Shown here: positions 1 through 6,592 of the stretch, piece after piece
Layout of the letters: the number at the start of each line of letters is the position of its first letter
Position numbering within the stretch: the first letter of the stretch is position 1
Assembly: GCA_903923345.1 (NCBI GenBank)
Contig: CAIXXI010000172.1
Span: 1 to 12,012, forward strand
DNA length: 12,012 nucleotides
Origin: an uncultured Burkholderiales bacterium
GTDB lineage: Bacteria; Pseudomonadota; Gammaproteobacteria; Burkholderiales; Burkholderiaceae_E
Reading direction: 5' to 3'
The notes under the pieces: generated by a model
The model's input: only the letters and a program-made list of their open reading frames with translations
Databases searched by the model: none
Told to the model about the DNA's origin: nothing
Translations under genes and position numbers: made by a program

Positions 1-78
1 GACGGGGCGGTTCATGACCGCCCACACATGGCACTGGGAGGACTGACACCTAAGCAGCGGCTGGCCATGGCCGCATAG
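1..78 (+). CDS. IS3-family transposase OrfB, C-terminal fragment
   Basis: Frame 1 reads 25 residues to a TAG stop at 76-78. The stretch HDRPHMALGGLTPKQRLAMA fits the conserved C-terminal tail of IS3-family OrfB integrase-type transposases of the IS51/IS407 kind, which usually read YNHxRPxMALGGxTPxxxL just before the stop. The first few residues (DGAV before HDRP) do not match the expected YN, so the extreme edge may be diverged. OrfB carries the DDE catalytic domain, none of which is in the window. It is partial only because the window starts here. Whether the full element is functional cannot be judged. Confidence 0.75.
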   Translation, partial: DGAVHDRPHMALGGLTPKQRLAMAA

Positions 79-120
79 ACGTTCTACTTCTCGCCCCAAT
101 GGAAATCGGGGGGATTACCA
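1..120 (+). mobile_element. Right end of an IS3-family insertion sequence (IS-A type), cut by the window edge
   Basis: The segment contains the last codons of an orfB transposase (1-78) and then about 40 non-coding bases ending in an imperfect terminal repeat. Read on the minus strand inward from 120, the end starts TGGTAATCCCCCC and later has GAGAAGTAGAA. The same two blocks in nearly the same spacing occur at 7883-7921, the left end of another copy upstream of an intact orfA. This match identifies 120 as the outer boundary of the element. The upstream part lies outside the window. Confidence 0.82.
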
Positions 121-210
121 TTGCGATCACTTTATAAAGAAAAAGAGATTACGCGGAATGCGATGGCGAGTTCACAATCCAGCCGCAGGCCCTGCTTGAG
201 GAGTCCGATC

Positions 211-2295
211 ATGATCATCCCATTCGCCCGTTACGCGATGCTCGTTGCGTTGGCCCTGTCCGCGTGCAGCAGGGCCCCGGAGCCTGCTTCGGTTGCGTCA
301 GCGGCCGCCACACCTGAGAAAGAGGCGCCCGCTGCGTCTGCTGCAGCGCCGACCCCGCCAGTGGTGCCCACCCACCCGACCCATCCGCTCGATTGCCTGA
401 CTGCATCCGAGATCACGGCAGTACAGGCTGTCCTGCGTGATGCCGGTCTCACCGACGACCGCAGCTTCTTTCCGCTCATCGAACTTCATGAGCCCGACAA
501 GGCTGCAGTGCTGTCATGGAAGCAGGGAGATCCTTTGCAGCGGCAGGCCTACGTCAATTTCAAGGGCCTCAACGGTGCGCAAGAAGCGTTGGTCGACCTT
601 AGCAGCAAGCGCGTTGTGCGCATGGGGCCGCTAACGGGTGAGCCGATGATCCTGCTGGAAGAATTCATGGGATCGATGAATGTGGCGCTCGCCGATCCTG
701 CCTTCATCGCTGCGCTTGCGCGACGCAGTCTGAAGCCAGCCGATGTGTTCTGCCTCCCGCTAACGGCTGGCAACTTTCTTCAGCAGGCCGAAAAGGGTAA
801 GCGCCTGATGAAGGTGCCGTGCTATCTCAGCCCCACCGGCTCGAACTTCTATGCCAAACCGATCGAGGGTCTCTTTGCCGAGGTAGACCTCAACACCCGC
901 AAGGTGCTTCAGGTCATCGATGAGGGTGTCGTGCCGGTGGCCCGCGACGACTGGGGTTACACCGCCGCCGAGCTGGCCCGTCGCGCGCCACCTCGGCCCT
1001 TGGGGCATCCGGTCGAGATGACGCAGAGCCAGCCCAACTTCACCATCGAGGGCAGCCGTATCGACTGGGACATCTGGCGCTTTCGCTACCGCGCCGACAA
1101 GCGCCCAGGTATCGTCCTGTCGCAGGTGGAGGTCCGTGAGGGCGAGGTCTGGCGATCGGTGCTCTATCAGGCACACCTGTCCGAGGTCTTCGTGCCCTAT
1201 CAGGATCCCAGCAAGGGTTGGTACTGGCGCACCTACATGGACAGCGGCGAGTACGGGTTTGGCGTATTTCTGTCCCCCCTGGTGCCGGGCATGGATTGTC
1301 CGCGCCACGCTCGTTTCCTGCCGGTCACTCTGCACCAGGACAACGGTCAGCCGATTGAGATTCCCAACGCGGTCTGTGTATTCGAGCGCCCCGCTGGCGA
1401 GCCTGCGTGGCGGCACTACGAAATCTTTGCTCAGAGCGACAAACAGGCCGTTCCGGCTGAAGGACGACCCAAGACAGATCTGGTGATTCGCTCAGCGTCC
1501 GAGGTGGGCAATTACGATTATCTGGTCGACTATGTCTTCAGCCAGAACGGCAGCATCCAGGTCGAGCTGATTTCAACGGGCCTGGATGCCGTCAAGGGCG
1601 TCGCCACCAAACATATGAAGGATGCTAGCGCCACCACAGACACGCGATATGGCAGCCTGATTGCCCCCAACCTGGTGGCCCCCAATCACGATCATTACTT
1701 CAACTTCAGACTCGATTTCGACATCGACGGGACCGACAACACTTTCGTGCGCACGGCACTGGACCGAGGCAAGTCCGCCCCTGGCGCATTGCGTCAGTCG
1801 TACTGGATTGCCAATCCTAAGCCCGTGGCCACCGAGCTGGAAGGCCGACTGCGAGTGGATACAGCCAGACCTGCACTCTATTCGGTCATCAATGCCAACA
1901 AGGAAGGCGTGTATGGCCACAACCCTGGCTATGCCATTTTGCCGCGCGATACCGCCACCTATGGGCCCTATGACTATGCGGACCCACCCTTCAAGCGCAA
2001 TGCCTATATCGGCTATTCGTTCTGGAACACCTTGTACGACCCGTCCAGGCGCTATGCGGGAGGCAAGTTCGCCTTTGCCAGCGACGGCAGCGATACCCTG
2101 GCCACCTGGGTCAAACAGAATCGCCCGATCCGCAACAAAGACATCGTCACCTGGTACACGATCGGCTTTCACCACGTGCCGCACACAGAAGACTGGCCAG
2201 TCATGTCGGGGCACAAGCTGGGCATCGAACTGCGACCGTACAACTTCTTCGCATTCAATCCGGCGATGACAATCCCTGGCCGCCAGGACAAATAG
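211..2295 (+). CDS. Copper-containing primary amine oxidase (topaquinone), lipoprotein
   Basis: This 694-residue enzyme oxidises primary amines to aldehydes with release of ammonia and hydrogen peroxide. The topaquinone precursor motif is NYDY, with Tyr435. The copper ligands are H493 and H495 (PNHDHYFNF) and H655 (FHHVPHTEDWPVM). The catalytic base is D344 in YMDSGEYGFG. The Tyr-to-first-His spacing of 58 equals that in E. coli TynA. Residues ~54-140 and ~170-280 resemble the N2 and N3 domains, and ~290-690 the catalytic domain. I chose ATG 211 because GAGGAG lies at 198-203 and the product then starts with a signal peptide ending in the lipobox LSAC (C19), followed by an Ala/Pro-rich linker. 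An upstream TTG in frame at 121 would bury that signal. The protein is likely periplasm-facing and membrane-anchored, which is unusual because the E. coli enzyme is soluble. No aldehyde dehydrogenase lies next to it, so the substrate is unknown. Confidence 0.95.
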   Translation: MIIPFARYAMLVALALSACSRAPEPASVASAAATPEKEAPAASAAAPTPPVVPTHPTHPLDCLTASEITAVQAVLRDAGLTDDRSFFPLIELHEPDKAAVLSWKQGDPLQRQAYVNFKGLNGAQEALVDLSSKRVVRMGPLTGEPMILLEEFMGSMNVALADPAFIAALARRSLKPADVFCLPLTAGNFLQQAEKGKRLMKVPCYLSPTGSNFYAKPIEGLFAEVDLNTRKVLQVIDEGVVPVARDDWGYTAAELARRAPPRPLGHPVEMTQSQPNFTIEGSRIDWDIWRFRYRADKRPGIVLSQVEVREGEVWRSVLYQAHLSEVFVPYQDPSKGWYWRTYMDSGEYGFGVFLSPLVPGMDCPRHARFLPVTLHQDNGQPIEIPNAVCVFERPAGEPAWRHYEIFAQSDKQAVPAEGRPKTDLVIRSASEVGNYDYLVDYVFSQNGSIQVELISTGLDAVKGVATKHMKDASATTDTRYGSLIAPNLVAPNHDHYFNFRLDFDIDGTDNTFVRTALDRGKSAPGALRQSYWIANPKPVATELEGRLRVDTARPALYSVINANKEGVYGHNPGYAILPRDTATYGPYDYADPPFKRNAYIGYSFWNTLYDPSRRYAGGKFAFASDGSDTLATWVKQNRPIRNKDIVTWYTIGFHHVPHTEDWPVMSGHKLGIELRPYNFFAFNPAMTIPGRQDK

Positions 2296-2667
2296 CGCAT
2301 CGGCCCATGGTTGGCCTTTCGCTTCATGCACTTAGGGACAAGACTGTGGCCACTTCAATTCGCTAAGCAGCTGTTGGTGCCGCGTTTGACCGACTCAAGC
2401 AACCCGCCGGTAGCGAATATGAAGCTGATTTTTAGAACAGGAGCCGTACGTGCAGTTCAAAAATCAGCTTCACCTCACCGCCGAGCAGGCCAAGGCCTTT
2501 TTCGAAGCGCCGGAAGATGGCCCATTCGTCATGGTCAATCTGCTGAGGTTCAAGCCTAAGGCTGAATATGCCGATGGGGCAGACGTCGATTTGTCGGGCT
2601 TCGAGGCCTACCGGCGTTATGGCCGCAAGGATACGAATTTTCCCGGGCCTCAGGCCATCTCCACACC

Positions 2668-2696
2668 TTGCCATCGGACTATAAAAGGACTATATA
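2668..2696 (+). promoter_or_regulatory. Sigma70-type promoter of the toxin-antitoxin operon
   Basis: A -35-like TTGCCA (2668-2673) and a -10-like TATATA (2691-2696) are separated by exactly 17 bases, and the antitoxin ATG follows at 2725 with CTGGAG at 2711-2716 as ribosome site. The A+T-rich patch stands out from GC-rich surroundings. The elements are seen in the sequence; promoter activity is inferred. Confidence 0.6.
2676..2694 (+). repeat. Direct repeat GGACTATA overlapping the -10 box, candidate operator
   Basis: The octamer GGACTATA occurs at 2676-2683 and again at 2687-2694, an 11-base step close to one helical turn, covering the spacer and -10 region of the putative promoter. Phd/YefM antitoxins commonly repress their own operon by binding repeated sites over the promoter, so an operator role is plausible but not shown. 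Confidence 0.45.
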
Positions 2697-2724
2697 AAGG
2701 CCTATTCAAGTCTGGAGCACCGCC

Positions 2725-3000
2725 ATGCGCTACTCATCACAAGTCAAGCCCATCAGCTATCTCAAAGCCAACGCTGCCGAGGTTTTGACGCACCTCGCGG
2801 AGCAGCGTGAACCGATGGTCATCACCCAAAACGGTGAGGCCAAGGCTGTCCTGCAGGACGTCGCCTCGTTCGAGGAGACGCAAGAAACACTTGCCTTGCT
2901 AAAAATCCTTGCGCTGGGCAATCAGCATGTGGCCGCTCGGAAGGTCAAACCCGTGGCCGACGTCGTTGCCCGCCTCCGCGCCAAGCGAGCCTCAGTCTGA
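2725..3000 (+). CDS. Type II antitoxin, Phd/YefM family
   Basis: This 91-residue protein is of usual length for the family. The N-terminus (SQVKPISYLKANAAEVLTHL, then EPMVITQNGEAKAVLQD) is the classic Phd/YefM fold that dimerises, binds operator DNA and, through a flexible C-terminal tail, masks the toxin. The tail here is the basic stretch from about residue 70 (AARKVKPVADVVARLRAKRA). The TGA stop (2998-3000) shares its last A with the ATG of the toxin, a typical translational-coupling arrangement that favours antitoxin production. A promoter with repeated GGACTATA sites lies directly upstream, consistent with autoregulation. No frameshift or missing segment is visible. Confidence 0.9.
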   Translation: MRYSSQVKPISYLKANAAEVLTHLAEQREPMVITQNGEAKAVLQDVASFEETQETLALLKILALGNQHVAARKVKPVADVVARLRAKRASV

Positions 3001-3341
3001 TGGCAGGTACGTCTGCCAAGTTCGAAGTCCTGCTCACCGAGGGTGCGGAGCAGGACCTGGAGGCCATCCACGACTACATCTCCGACTTTGACTGTGTGGC
3101 CAACGCCAACTATGTGTTGGATAAGTTGATGGACGTTGTGGAGAGTCTCTCGAAATTCCCGGAGCGCGGTAGCTATCCGAAGGAACTTGTCGGCCTTGGG
3201 ATCAAAGAATACCGCCAGACCCTCTTCAAGCCATATCGCGTGATCTACCGTGTCACAGGCAGGCAAGTCATCATTTACCTGATTGCTGATGGACGCCGTG
3301 ACATGCAAACCGTACTTGCTCGCCGCCTGTTGGGCGCTTGA
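3000..3341 (+). CDS. Type II toxin, RelE/ParE family
   Basis: This 113-residue protein belongs to the RelE/ParE superfamily. It has the N-terminal helix pair (TEGAEQDLEAIHDYISDF), the central ERGSYPKEL loop and the signature strand set YRQTLFKPYRVIYRV with the terminal IADGRRDMQTVLARRLL. The VIYRV...ADGRRDMQ..LARRLL ending resembles the ParE-like branch more than ribosome-dependent RelE, so the target could be DNA gyrase or mRNA; the sequence does not decide. Its start overlaps the antitoxin stop by one base, so the pair is one module. The frame looks intact. The stop (3339-3341) overlaps a TTG start of the next gene. Confidence 0.9.
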   Translation: MAGTSAKFEVLLTEGAEQDLEAIHDYISDFDCVANANYVLDKLMDVVESLSKFPERGSYPKELVGLGIKEYRQTLFKPYRVIYRVTGRQVIIYLIADGRRDMQTVLARRLLGA

Positions 3342-3622
3342 CCCGCAGCATCTCGTGGTCAACCGTCCGCCACCAGATCCGGACACTCTCGCTGTTTGGA
3401 TCGCGCTTAAAGGGCACAGCACGGCCCGACAGCGATGTGGATCTATTGGTTGAGTTTCTGCCGGATGCACGCCCGACCCTGTTGGATATGGCAGAGATCG
3501 AGTGCGAGCTTTCAGAGCTTCTGGACGGAGCGACCGTCGATCTGCGTACCGCTCAAGACCTCAGCCGGTATTTCCGGGACGAGGTCGTCAAAGAAGCCGA
3601 ACTCCAGTATGCGGCCGGATGA
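3338..3622 (+). CDS. MNT-domain nucleotidyltransferase, MntA-like antitoxin
   Basis: This 94-residue minimal nucleotidyltransferase has an exact GSX10DXD motif: G21-S22, then D33 and D35 in ARPDSDVDLLVEF. The tail (VDLRTAQDLSRYFRDEVVKEAELQYA) is typical of MNT partners of HEPN proteins. In characterised HepT/MntA pairs the MNT protein is the antitoxin and AMPylates the HEPN ribonuclease. The only start close enough is TTG 3338, overlapping the toxin stop (TTGA). The family usually has a slightly longer N-terminus with a Phe-Cys-rich helix before the HxIRxLSLFGS strand, so the first ~10 residues may have been replaced at a junction near 3340-3365. The partner gene downstream is truncated, which leaves this an orphan. 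Confidence 0.82.
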   Translation: MTRSISWSTVRHQIRTLSLFGSRLKGTARPDSDVDLLVEFLPDARPTLLDMAEIECELSELLDGATVDLRTAQDLSRYFRDEVVKEAELQYAAG

Positions 3623-3770
3623 TCTGGTGCGTCTGAAGCATATGCAAGACGCCACAGCGTCTGCGCTGCGTTTCGTCGACGGCAGGAGTCGGCAAGATCT
3701 CGAAAGCAGCCCCGGCAGGGGCTGCTCATGCTGTCTACAACCGCTTCGCGCCCTACCGGATCAAGGCTGA
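3609..3770 (+). pseudogene. HepT-like HEPN (DUF86) toxin, 3'-truncated
   Basis: An ATG at 3609, overlapping the MNT gene by 14 bases, opens a frame beginning MRPDDLVRLKHMQDATASAL and continuing RFVDGRSRQDLE. This is a close fit to the first helix of DUF86/HepT proteins, which run to ~110-120 residues. Family likeness stops after about residue 32 (near 3704), and the frame then runs 21 unrelated residues to a TGA at 3768-3770. The RX4-6H ribonuclease motif and the Tyr modified by MntA both lie in the missing C-terminal part, so no active toxin can be made. The break coincides with the hairpin at 3705-3726 downstream of the opposing esterase gene. Confidence 0.72.
3705..3726 (-). terminator. 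Perfect 9-bp hairpin, probable terminator of the phytase-like gene
   Basis: AGCAGCCCC (3705-3713), loop GGCA, GGGGCTGCT (3718-3726) form a perfect GC-rich stem. On the minus strand it lies 34 bases past the stop of the 3761-4930 gene and is followed by only a short T run (TTTCGAG), so termination strength is uncertain. Confidence 0.55.
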
Positions 3771-4930
3771 ATTTCGAAGACCAGGAACTGGTTGCGGTCG
3801 GTCGTCGAGTCGGCTGTTGGGAAGTTGTCGTCTGCCACCACCACCAGCGAAAGTCTGCCGTTGGCCAACCGCGGCCCGAAGGTCATGCCTTCGAGGTTGG
3901 CGATGCCACCCAACTGCGTCTTGAGCGTCTCGAAGTCCAGCACCAGGCGCTTGGTCACCGCCGTGGTGCCTGCGAGAGTGCTTGAGTTCAGCACATTGCT
4001 GGCTTTGCTGATGTCAATCTCATACAAGCGCACCTGGTTGCCGACCACACCCACCGAGAAACTGCGTTCCAGCACCAGAAAACGGGTAGCACTGAGCGCC
4101 AGAATCTCGGTAGCGCCGCTGACGCTAAAGGCCGTATCGGGCACCGGCGTGGCCTGCACCTTCTCGATCGGGTAGGCGTATTGAGCGGTGGCCTGACCGC
4201 TGGCGCGGTCGAACACCGTGATGCGCGATTGAGCGCCGCTGCTCAGACCGGGTAAAGCGCCGTCCTGGTAAAGCGGGCCTTCCATCAGTACCACTGCAGA
4301 GCGGCCGTCGGGCGAGAACGTGAGCCCCTCGAACACGGCATTGCCGCGCGGGCCGGTCTCGTTGCTGCTCATTGCGAACATGGCAGGCAAGGTGTATTCG
4401 CGCTGGTGCACGCCCTGTGTGTTGACTTCGCGGATGAAGGGATTGATCACGCGCACCGGAGTGGAGGTGAGCGTGCGGTCGCCCTCGCTGACCCAAACGT
4501 AGTTGCCACTGACCGGGTCGATGCGCACAGCCTCGGGGTCGGCCACCTTGGCATCTGGCACTTTGGGATAGTCGCTACCGTCTGGCTGCTTGAGCTTGAT
4601 GCTGCTGAGCAGTTGCACACCGCTGAATTGCGTGGCGTCGAAGCTCAGCTTGGCGGTGTACAGGCGCGGCGCGTTGGCCGAATCGGTGGTGGTGCGATCG
4701 TCACTGATCAGCACATAACTGTCAGTCTTCGCGTCGTAGTCGATGCCAGACAGGCCGCCGACCACCGTGCCCTGGAAGTCCACGCGGCGCGGCAGCACCT
4801 GCTGACCGATCAGGCGCAGGCTGCTGACGGACACATCGGTGGACCAGTTGCTATCGTTGCCGCCACAGGCGGCGATCAGGACACTGATCAGCAGGGGGGC
4901 GTAGAGCTTGAAGCGATGGTGACTGGACAT
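3761..4930 (-). CDS. Esterase-like activity of phytase family protein, lipoprotein
   Basis: This 389-residue secreted protein starts with a lipoprotein signal: MSSHHRFKLYAPLLISVLIA followed by ACGG, with the lipid-anchored Cys at residue 22. The mature part resembles the 'esterase-like activity of phytase' family, a beta-propeller-like fold. Its marks are GGLSGIDYDAKTDSYVLISD near residue 60, an ADPEAVRIDP..G.YVWVSEGDR block, NAVFEGLTFSPDGRSAVVLMEGPL, and NLEGMTFGPRLANGRLSLVVVADDN with QFLVFEIQP at the C-terminus. The family name comes from limited biochemical evidence, so phosphate release from phytate is not assured. The length is normal and no break is visible. No strong Shine-Dalgarno is seen before ATG 4930. 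It is divergent from the VOC gene and ends facing the toxin-antitoxin region. Confidence 0.85.
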   Translation of the reverse strand: MSSHHRFKLYAPLLISVLIAACGGNDSNWSTDVSVSSLRLIGQQVLPRRVDFQGTVVGGLSGIDYDAKTDSYVLISDDRTTTDSANAPRLYTAKLSFDATQFSGVQLLSSIKLKQPDGSDYPKVPDAKVADPEAVRIDPVSGNYVWVSEGDRTLTSTPVRVINPFIREVNTQGVHQREYTLPAMFAMSSNETGPRGNAVFEGLTFSPDGRSAVVLMEGPLYQDGALPGLSSGAQSRITVFDRASGQATAQYAYPIEKVQATPVPDTAFSVSGATEILALSATRFLVLERSFSVGVVGNQVRLYEIDISKASNVLNSSTLAGTTAVTKRLVLDFETLKTQLGGIANLEGMTFGPRLANGRLSLVVVADDNFPTADSTTDRNQFLVFEIQP

Positions 4931-4990
4931 GAGGTGAGCGCCGAAAGCGGCGGTTTGTATTGGGGGCTTTTGTTTCTTGGAGTTGTAGAT

Positions 4991-5004
4991 GTCACACCAG
5001 TGAC
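4991..5004. promoter_or_regulatory. Inverted repeat GTCACACCAGTGAC upstream of the phytase-like gene
   Basis: Two 5-base arms, GTCAC and GTGAC, are separated by ACCA, about 60 bases before the esterase start codon on the minus strand. The position would suit an operator, but no regulator is known here and short palindromes arise by chance. Confidence 0.2.
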
Positions 5005-5035
5005 GAGAAGCGTGTTTCGCAATTTGGGAAGGCTG

Positions 5036-5060
5036 TCATGACCCAGTCAAAACCTGCTCA
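5036..5060 (+). repeat. Solitary terminal repeat of an IS-B-like element
   Basis: These 25 bases match the left terminal repeat of IS-B (8262-8286) at 23 positions, differing only at the second and thirteenth bases. Shared blocks are ATGACCCAGT and AAAACCTGCTCA. The bases inside (from 5061) do not resemble the interior of IS-B, no transposase follows, and no partner end is seen between here and the VOC gene. It is therefore a relic end, or one end of a degraded relative. The adjoining 4931-5212 stretch otherwise holds no recognisable gene. Confidence 0.7.
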
Positions 5061-5212
5061 GATCTTTTCTGGGCACTGCACCCAGGTCGGAATCTCGCTC
5101 TGCCACTGCAGTACACGTCAGGCATCGATGTGGCCCTGACGCGAGAGCCTGCTGACACGGACACCGAGCAAACGCTGTCAAGATGTTTCAAGTCCCATTC
5201 AAGGAGCGACAC

Positions 5213-5458
5213 ATGAAATTCGGCCACACGATCATTGATGTGCCTGATGCTTATGTGAAGGCGAATGTGTCGGAAATCCCGCTGGGCATGGAGATTGCGC
5301 TTGTCACGGACGATGTGGCCGGAGCCCACGCGAAAGCCATCAACGCGGGTGCGGTGTCCATCAAAGAACCCGTGTTGAAGCCGTGGGGGCAAACGGTGTC
5401 TTATGTCCGTTGCCCTGACGGAACGCTTGTCGAAATATGTTCGCCGGTTATGACCTGA
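5213..5458 (+). CDS. VOC/glyoxalase-like protein with internal deletion
   Basis: ATG 5213 with AAGGAG at 5201-5206 gives an 81-residue frame; an earlier in-frame ATG at 5183 lacks such a site. It begins with the first strand of a VOC (glyoxalase/bleomycin-resistance) domain, MKFGHTIIDVPDA, but jumps straight to the region normally found after ~45 more residues: PLGMEIALVTDDVAGAHAKA, then KPWGQTVSYVRCPDGTLVEI. Family members usually have ~120-135 residues with the middle bearing half the metal/substrate site. The frame is kept across the deletion, so a short protein could still be made, but one beta-alpha-beta-beta-beta unit is missing and normal activity is unlikely. The conserved C-terminal Glu (LVEI) remains. 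It may be a decaying gene. Confidence 0.7.
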   Translation: MKFGHTIIDVPDAYVKANVSEIPLGMEIALVTDDVAGAHAKAINAGAVSIKEPVLKPWGQTVSYVRCPDGTLVEICSPVMT

Positions 5459-5584
5459 CACACCCGATGCGCTGCGGAGATTTTTGAATGGATGTTTTTC
5501 GGGGTCTGTCTGTAGTACCGAGTCGCGTCATTGCATTGAGTGGCATGATGTGCTGATGGGATACGCCTCGAGTAGGACATCGGT

Positions 5585-6532
5585 GTGAGCGGCAGCGCAT
5601 TCACTTCGCCGCACATCAAGCACATCGATCGCAGGCAATTTGCCAAAGGCATTGCGGTGGGCTTGGTCGCGGCCAACATCGGCGCTCTATACACAGTGTT
5701 TGCCCGGTGGGGTATTGAGCGCGGTTTGTCCTCCCCTGATCTGACCGTATTGAGATTCGGTGTCGCCGGGGTCTTGATGCTGCCCGTGTTTGCCTTGGCA
5801 TGGCGCCGCGACAGTGCTCAGATCACCGGTCGCTGGAAAGTGTGGCTGATGGTGGCGCTGTTTGCTGGGACTCCCTTTGGCCTGTTGATATTTGGCGCGC
5901 TGCAGTTTGCGCCCCCGAGCCATGCGGCTGTTTTCCCGTTCACTGCCATGAGTGTGATGGGCATGGTTTTAGGGGCGCTGGTACTTCGCGACCGAATGAC
6001 GCTTCGCCGGGTGGTGGGTATTGGCGTGGTGCTGATCGGACTCGTGCTGGTCTCTGGGGTGGATGCCTCGAGCCTGACGCTACGCGCCTCTTTGGGCGAT
6101 GCCATGTTCTTACTCGCGGGCACCTTGTGGGCCGGCTTTGGAATCGTGTCCCGCAAGCATCGGCTTGACCCGTTGTTGGCGACCTCGGTCATTTCGATCA
6201 GTGCGTTAGTGACCTATGTGCCTGCCTATTTCTGGTTCACCGGGGCCAAGCATTTGATGAACGCAGATCGGACTGTCCTTCTGGTTGAAGCCGTGGTGCA
6301 GGGGGGCATCGCCGGCGTTGGAACGCTCTATACCTACTCAAAACTGGTTTCGCTCCTTGGACCGTCGCGAGCAGCGGTATTCCCTGCACTGGCACCGGGC
6401 TTGGCCGCGCTGATGGCCTGGCCCGTGCTGGGTCACGTACCCGTGACGATGGAAGCCATCGGCCTGTTGTTGGTCATGTTGGGCCTGATCGTGGCCGTCA
6501 CGGCATCAACCGCCACCTCAGACAAAACCTGA
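5585..6532 (+). CDS. EamA/DMT family transporter
   Basis: This 315-residue inner-membrane protein has about ten hydrophobic segments arranged as two EamA repeats (roughly residues 22-150 and 165-308). The first opens with GIAVGLVAANIGALYTVFARWGIERGLSSPDLTVLRFGVAG and the second with SLGDAMFLLAGTLWAGFGIVSRKH. The small-residue-rich helices and the LRFG/R pattern at the end of helix 2 are usual for drug/metabolite exporters. The GTG start at 5585 is supported by TAGGA at 5573-5577. The GST gene follows 60 bases downstream on the same strand, so cotranscription is possible. The substrate cannot be inferred; relatives export amino acids and other small metabolites. No damage is visible. Confidence 0.9.
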   Translation: MSGSAFTSPHIKHIDRRQFAKGIAVGLVAANIGALYTVFARWGIERGLSSPDLTVLRFGVAGVLMLPVFALAWRRDSAQITGRWKVWLMVALFAGTPFGLLIFGALQFAPPSHAAVFPFTAMSVMGMVLGALVLRDRMTLRRVVGIGVVLIGLVLVSGVDASSLTLRASLGDAMFLLAGTLWAGFGIVSRKHRLDPLLATSVISISALVTYVPAYFWFTGAKHLMNADRTVLLVEAVVQGGIAGVGTLYTYSKLVSLLGPSRAAVFPALAPGLAALMAWPVLGHVPVTMEAIGLLLVMLGLIVAVTASTATSDKT

Positions 6533-6592
6533 ATACGCCAAGACACGAACATCAACACCACATCGCTCACTCAATCACCTCAGGATGCATCC

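Larger units (their letters stand above)
2450..2788 (+). pseudogene. DUF1330 family protein, 3'-truncated
   Basis: The GTG at 2450 is preceded by AACAGGAG (2436-2443). The first ~58 residues (to about 2623) look like the front of a DUF1330 dimeric ferredoxin-like-fold protein: GPFVMVNLLRFKPKAEYADG followed by SGFEAYRRYG. After YRRYG the expected second half (the EV..GG.. strand and C-terminal half) is missing. The frame instead runs through unrelated bases and ends at 2788 inside the antitoxin gene that starts at 2725. DUF1330 has no well-established single function. The break sits just before the toxin-antitoxin promoter, so arrival of that region, or a deletion, probably removed the 3' half. 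The tail after 2623 is not expected to be functional. Confidence 0.75.

Noticed and set aside
121..210. Outward promoter from the IS right end driving the amine oxidase
   Set aside because: TATAAA-like bases occur at 132-137, but no -35 box is found at proper spacing in the IS end.
121..210. TTG start at 121 for the amine oxidase
   Set aside because: It would place 30 charged residues ahead of a well-formed lipoprotein signal, and it lies directly at the IS border; ATG 211 has a good ribosome site.
760..2331. Long open frames on the minus strand under the amine oxidase gene (760-1416 and 1573-2331)
   Set aside because: They oppose a gene with all catalytic residues in place and show no family likeness; open antisense frames are common in GC-rich coding DNA.
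4406..5041. 211-codon plus-strand frame opposite the start of the phytase-like gene
   Set aside because: The minus-strand frame has a lipoprotein signal and family motifs; the plus frame has low-complexity His/Val/Ala/Gly composition and no recognisable domain.
5116..5141. GTCAGG...CCTGAC hairpin before the VOC gene
   Set aside because: A 6-bp stem with a 12-14-base loop, no T tract and no gene ending nearby; expected by chance in this composition.
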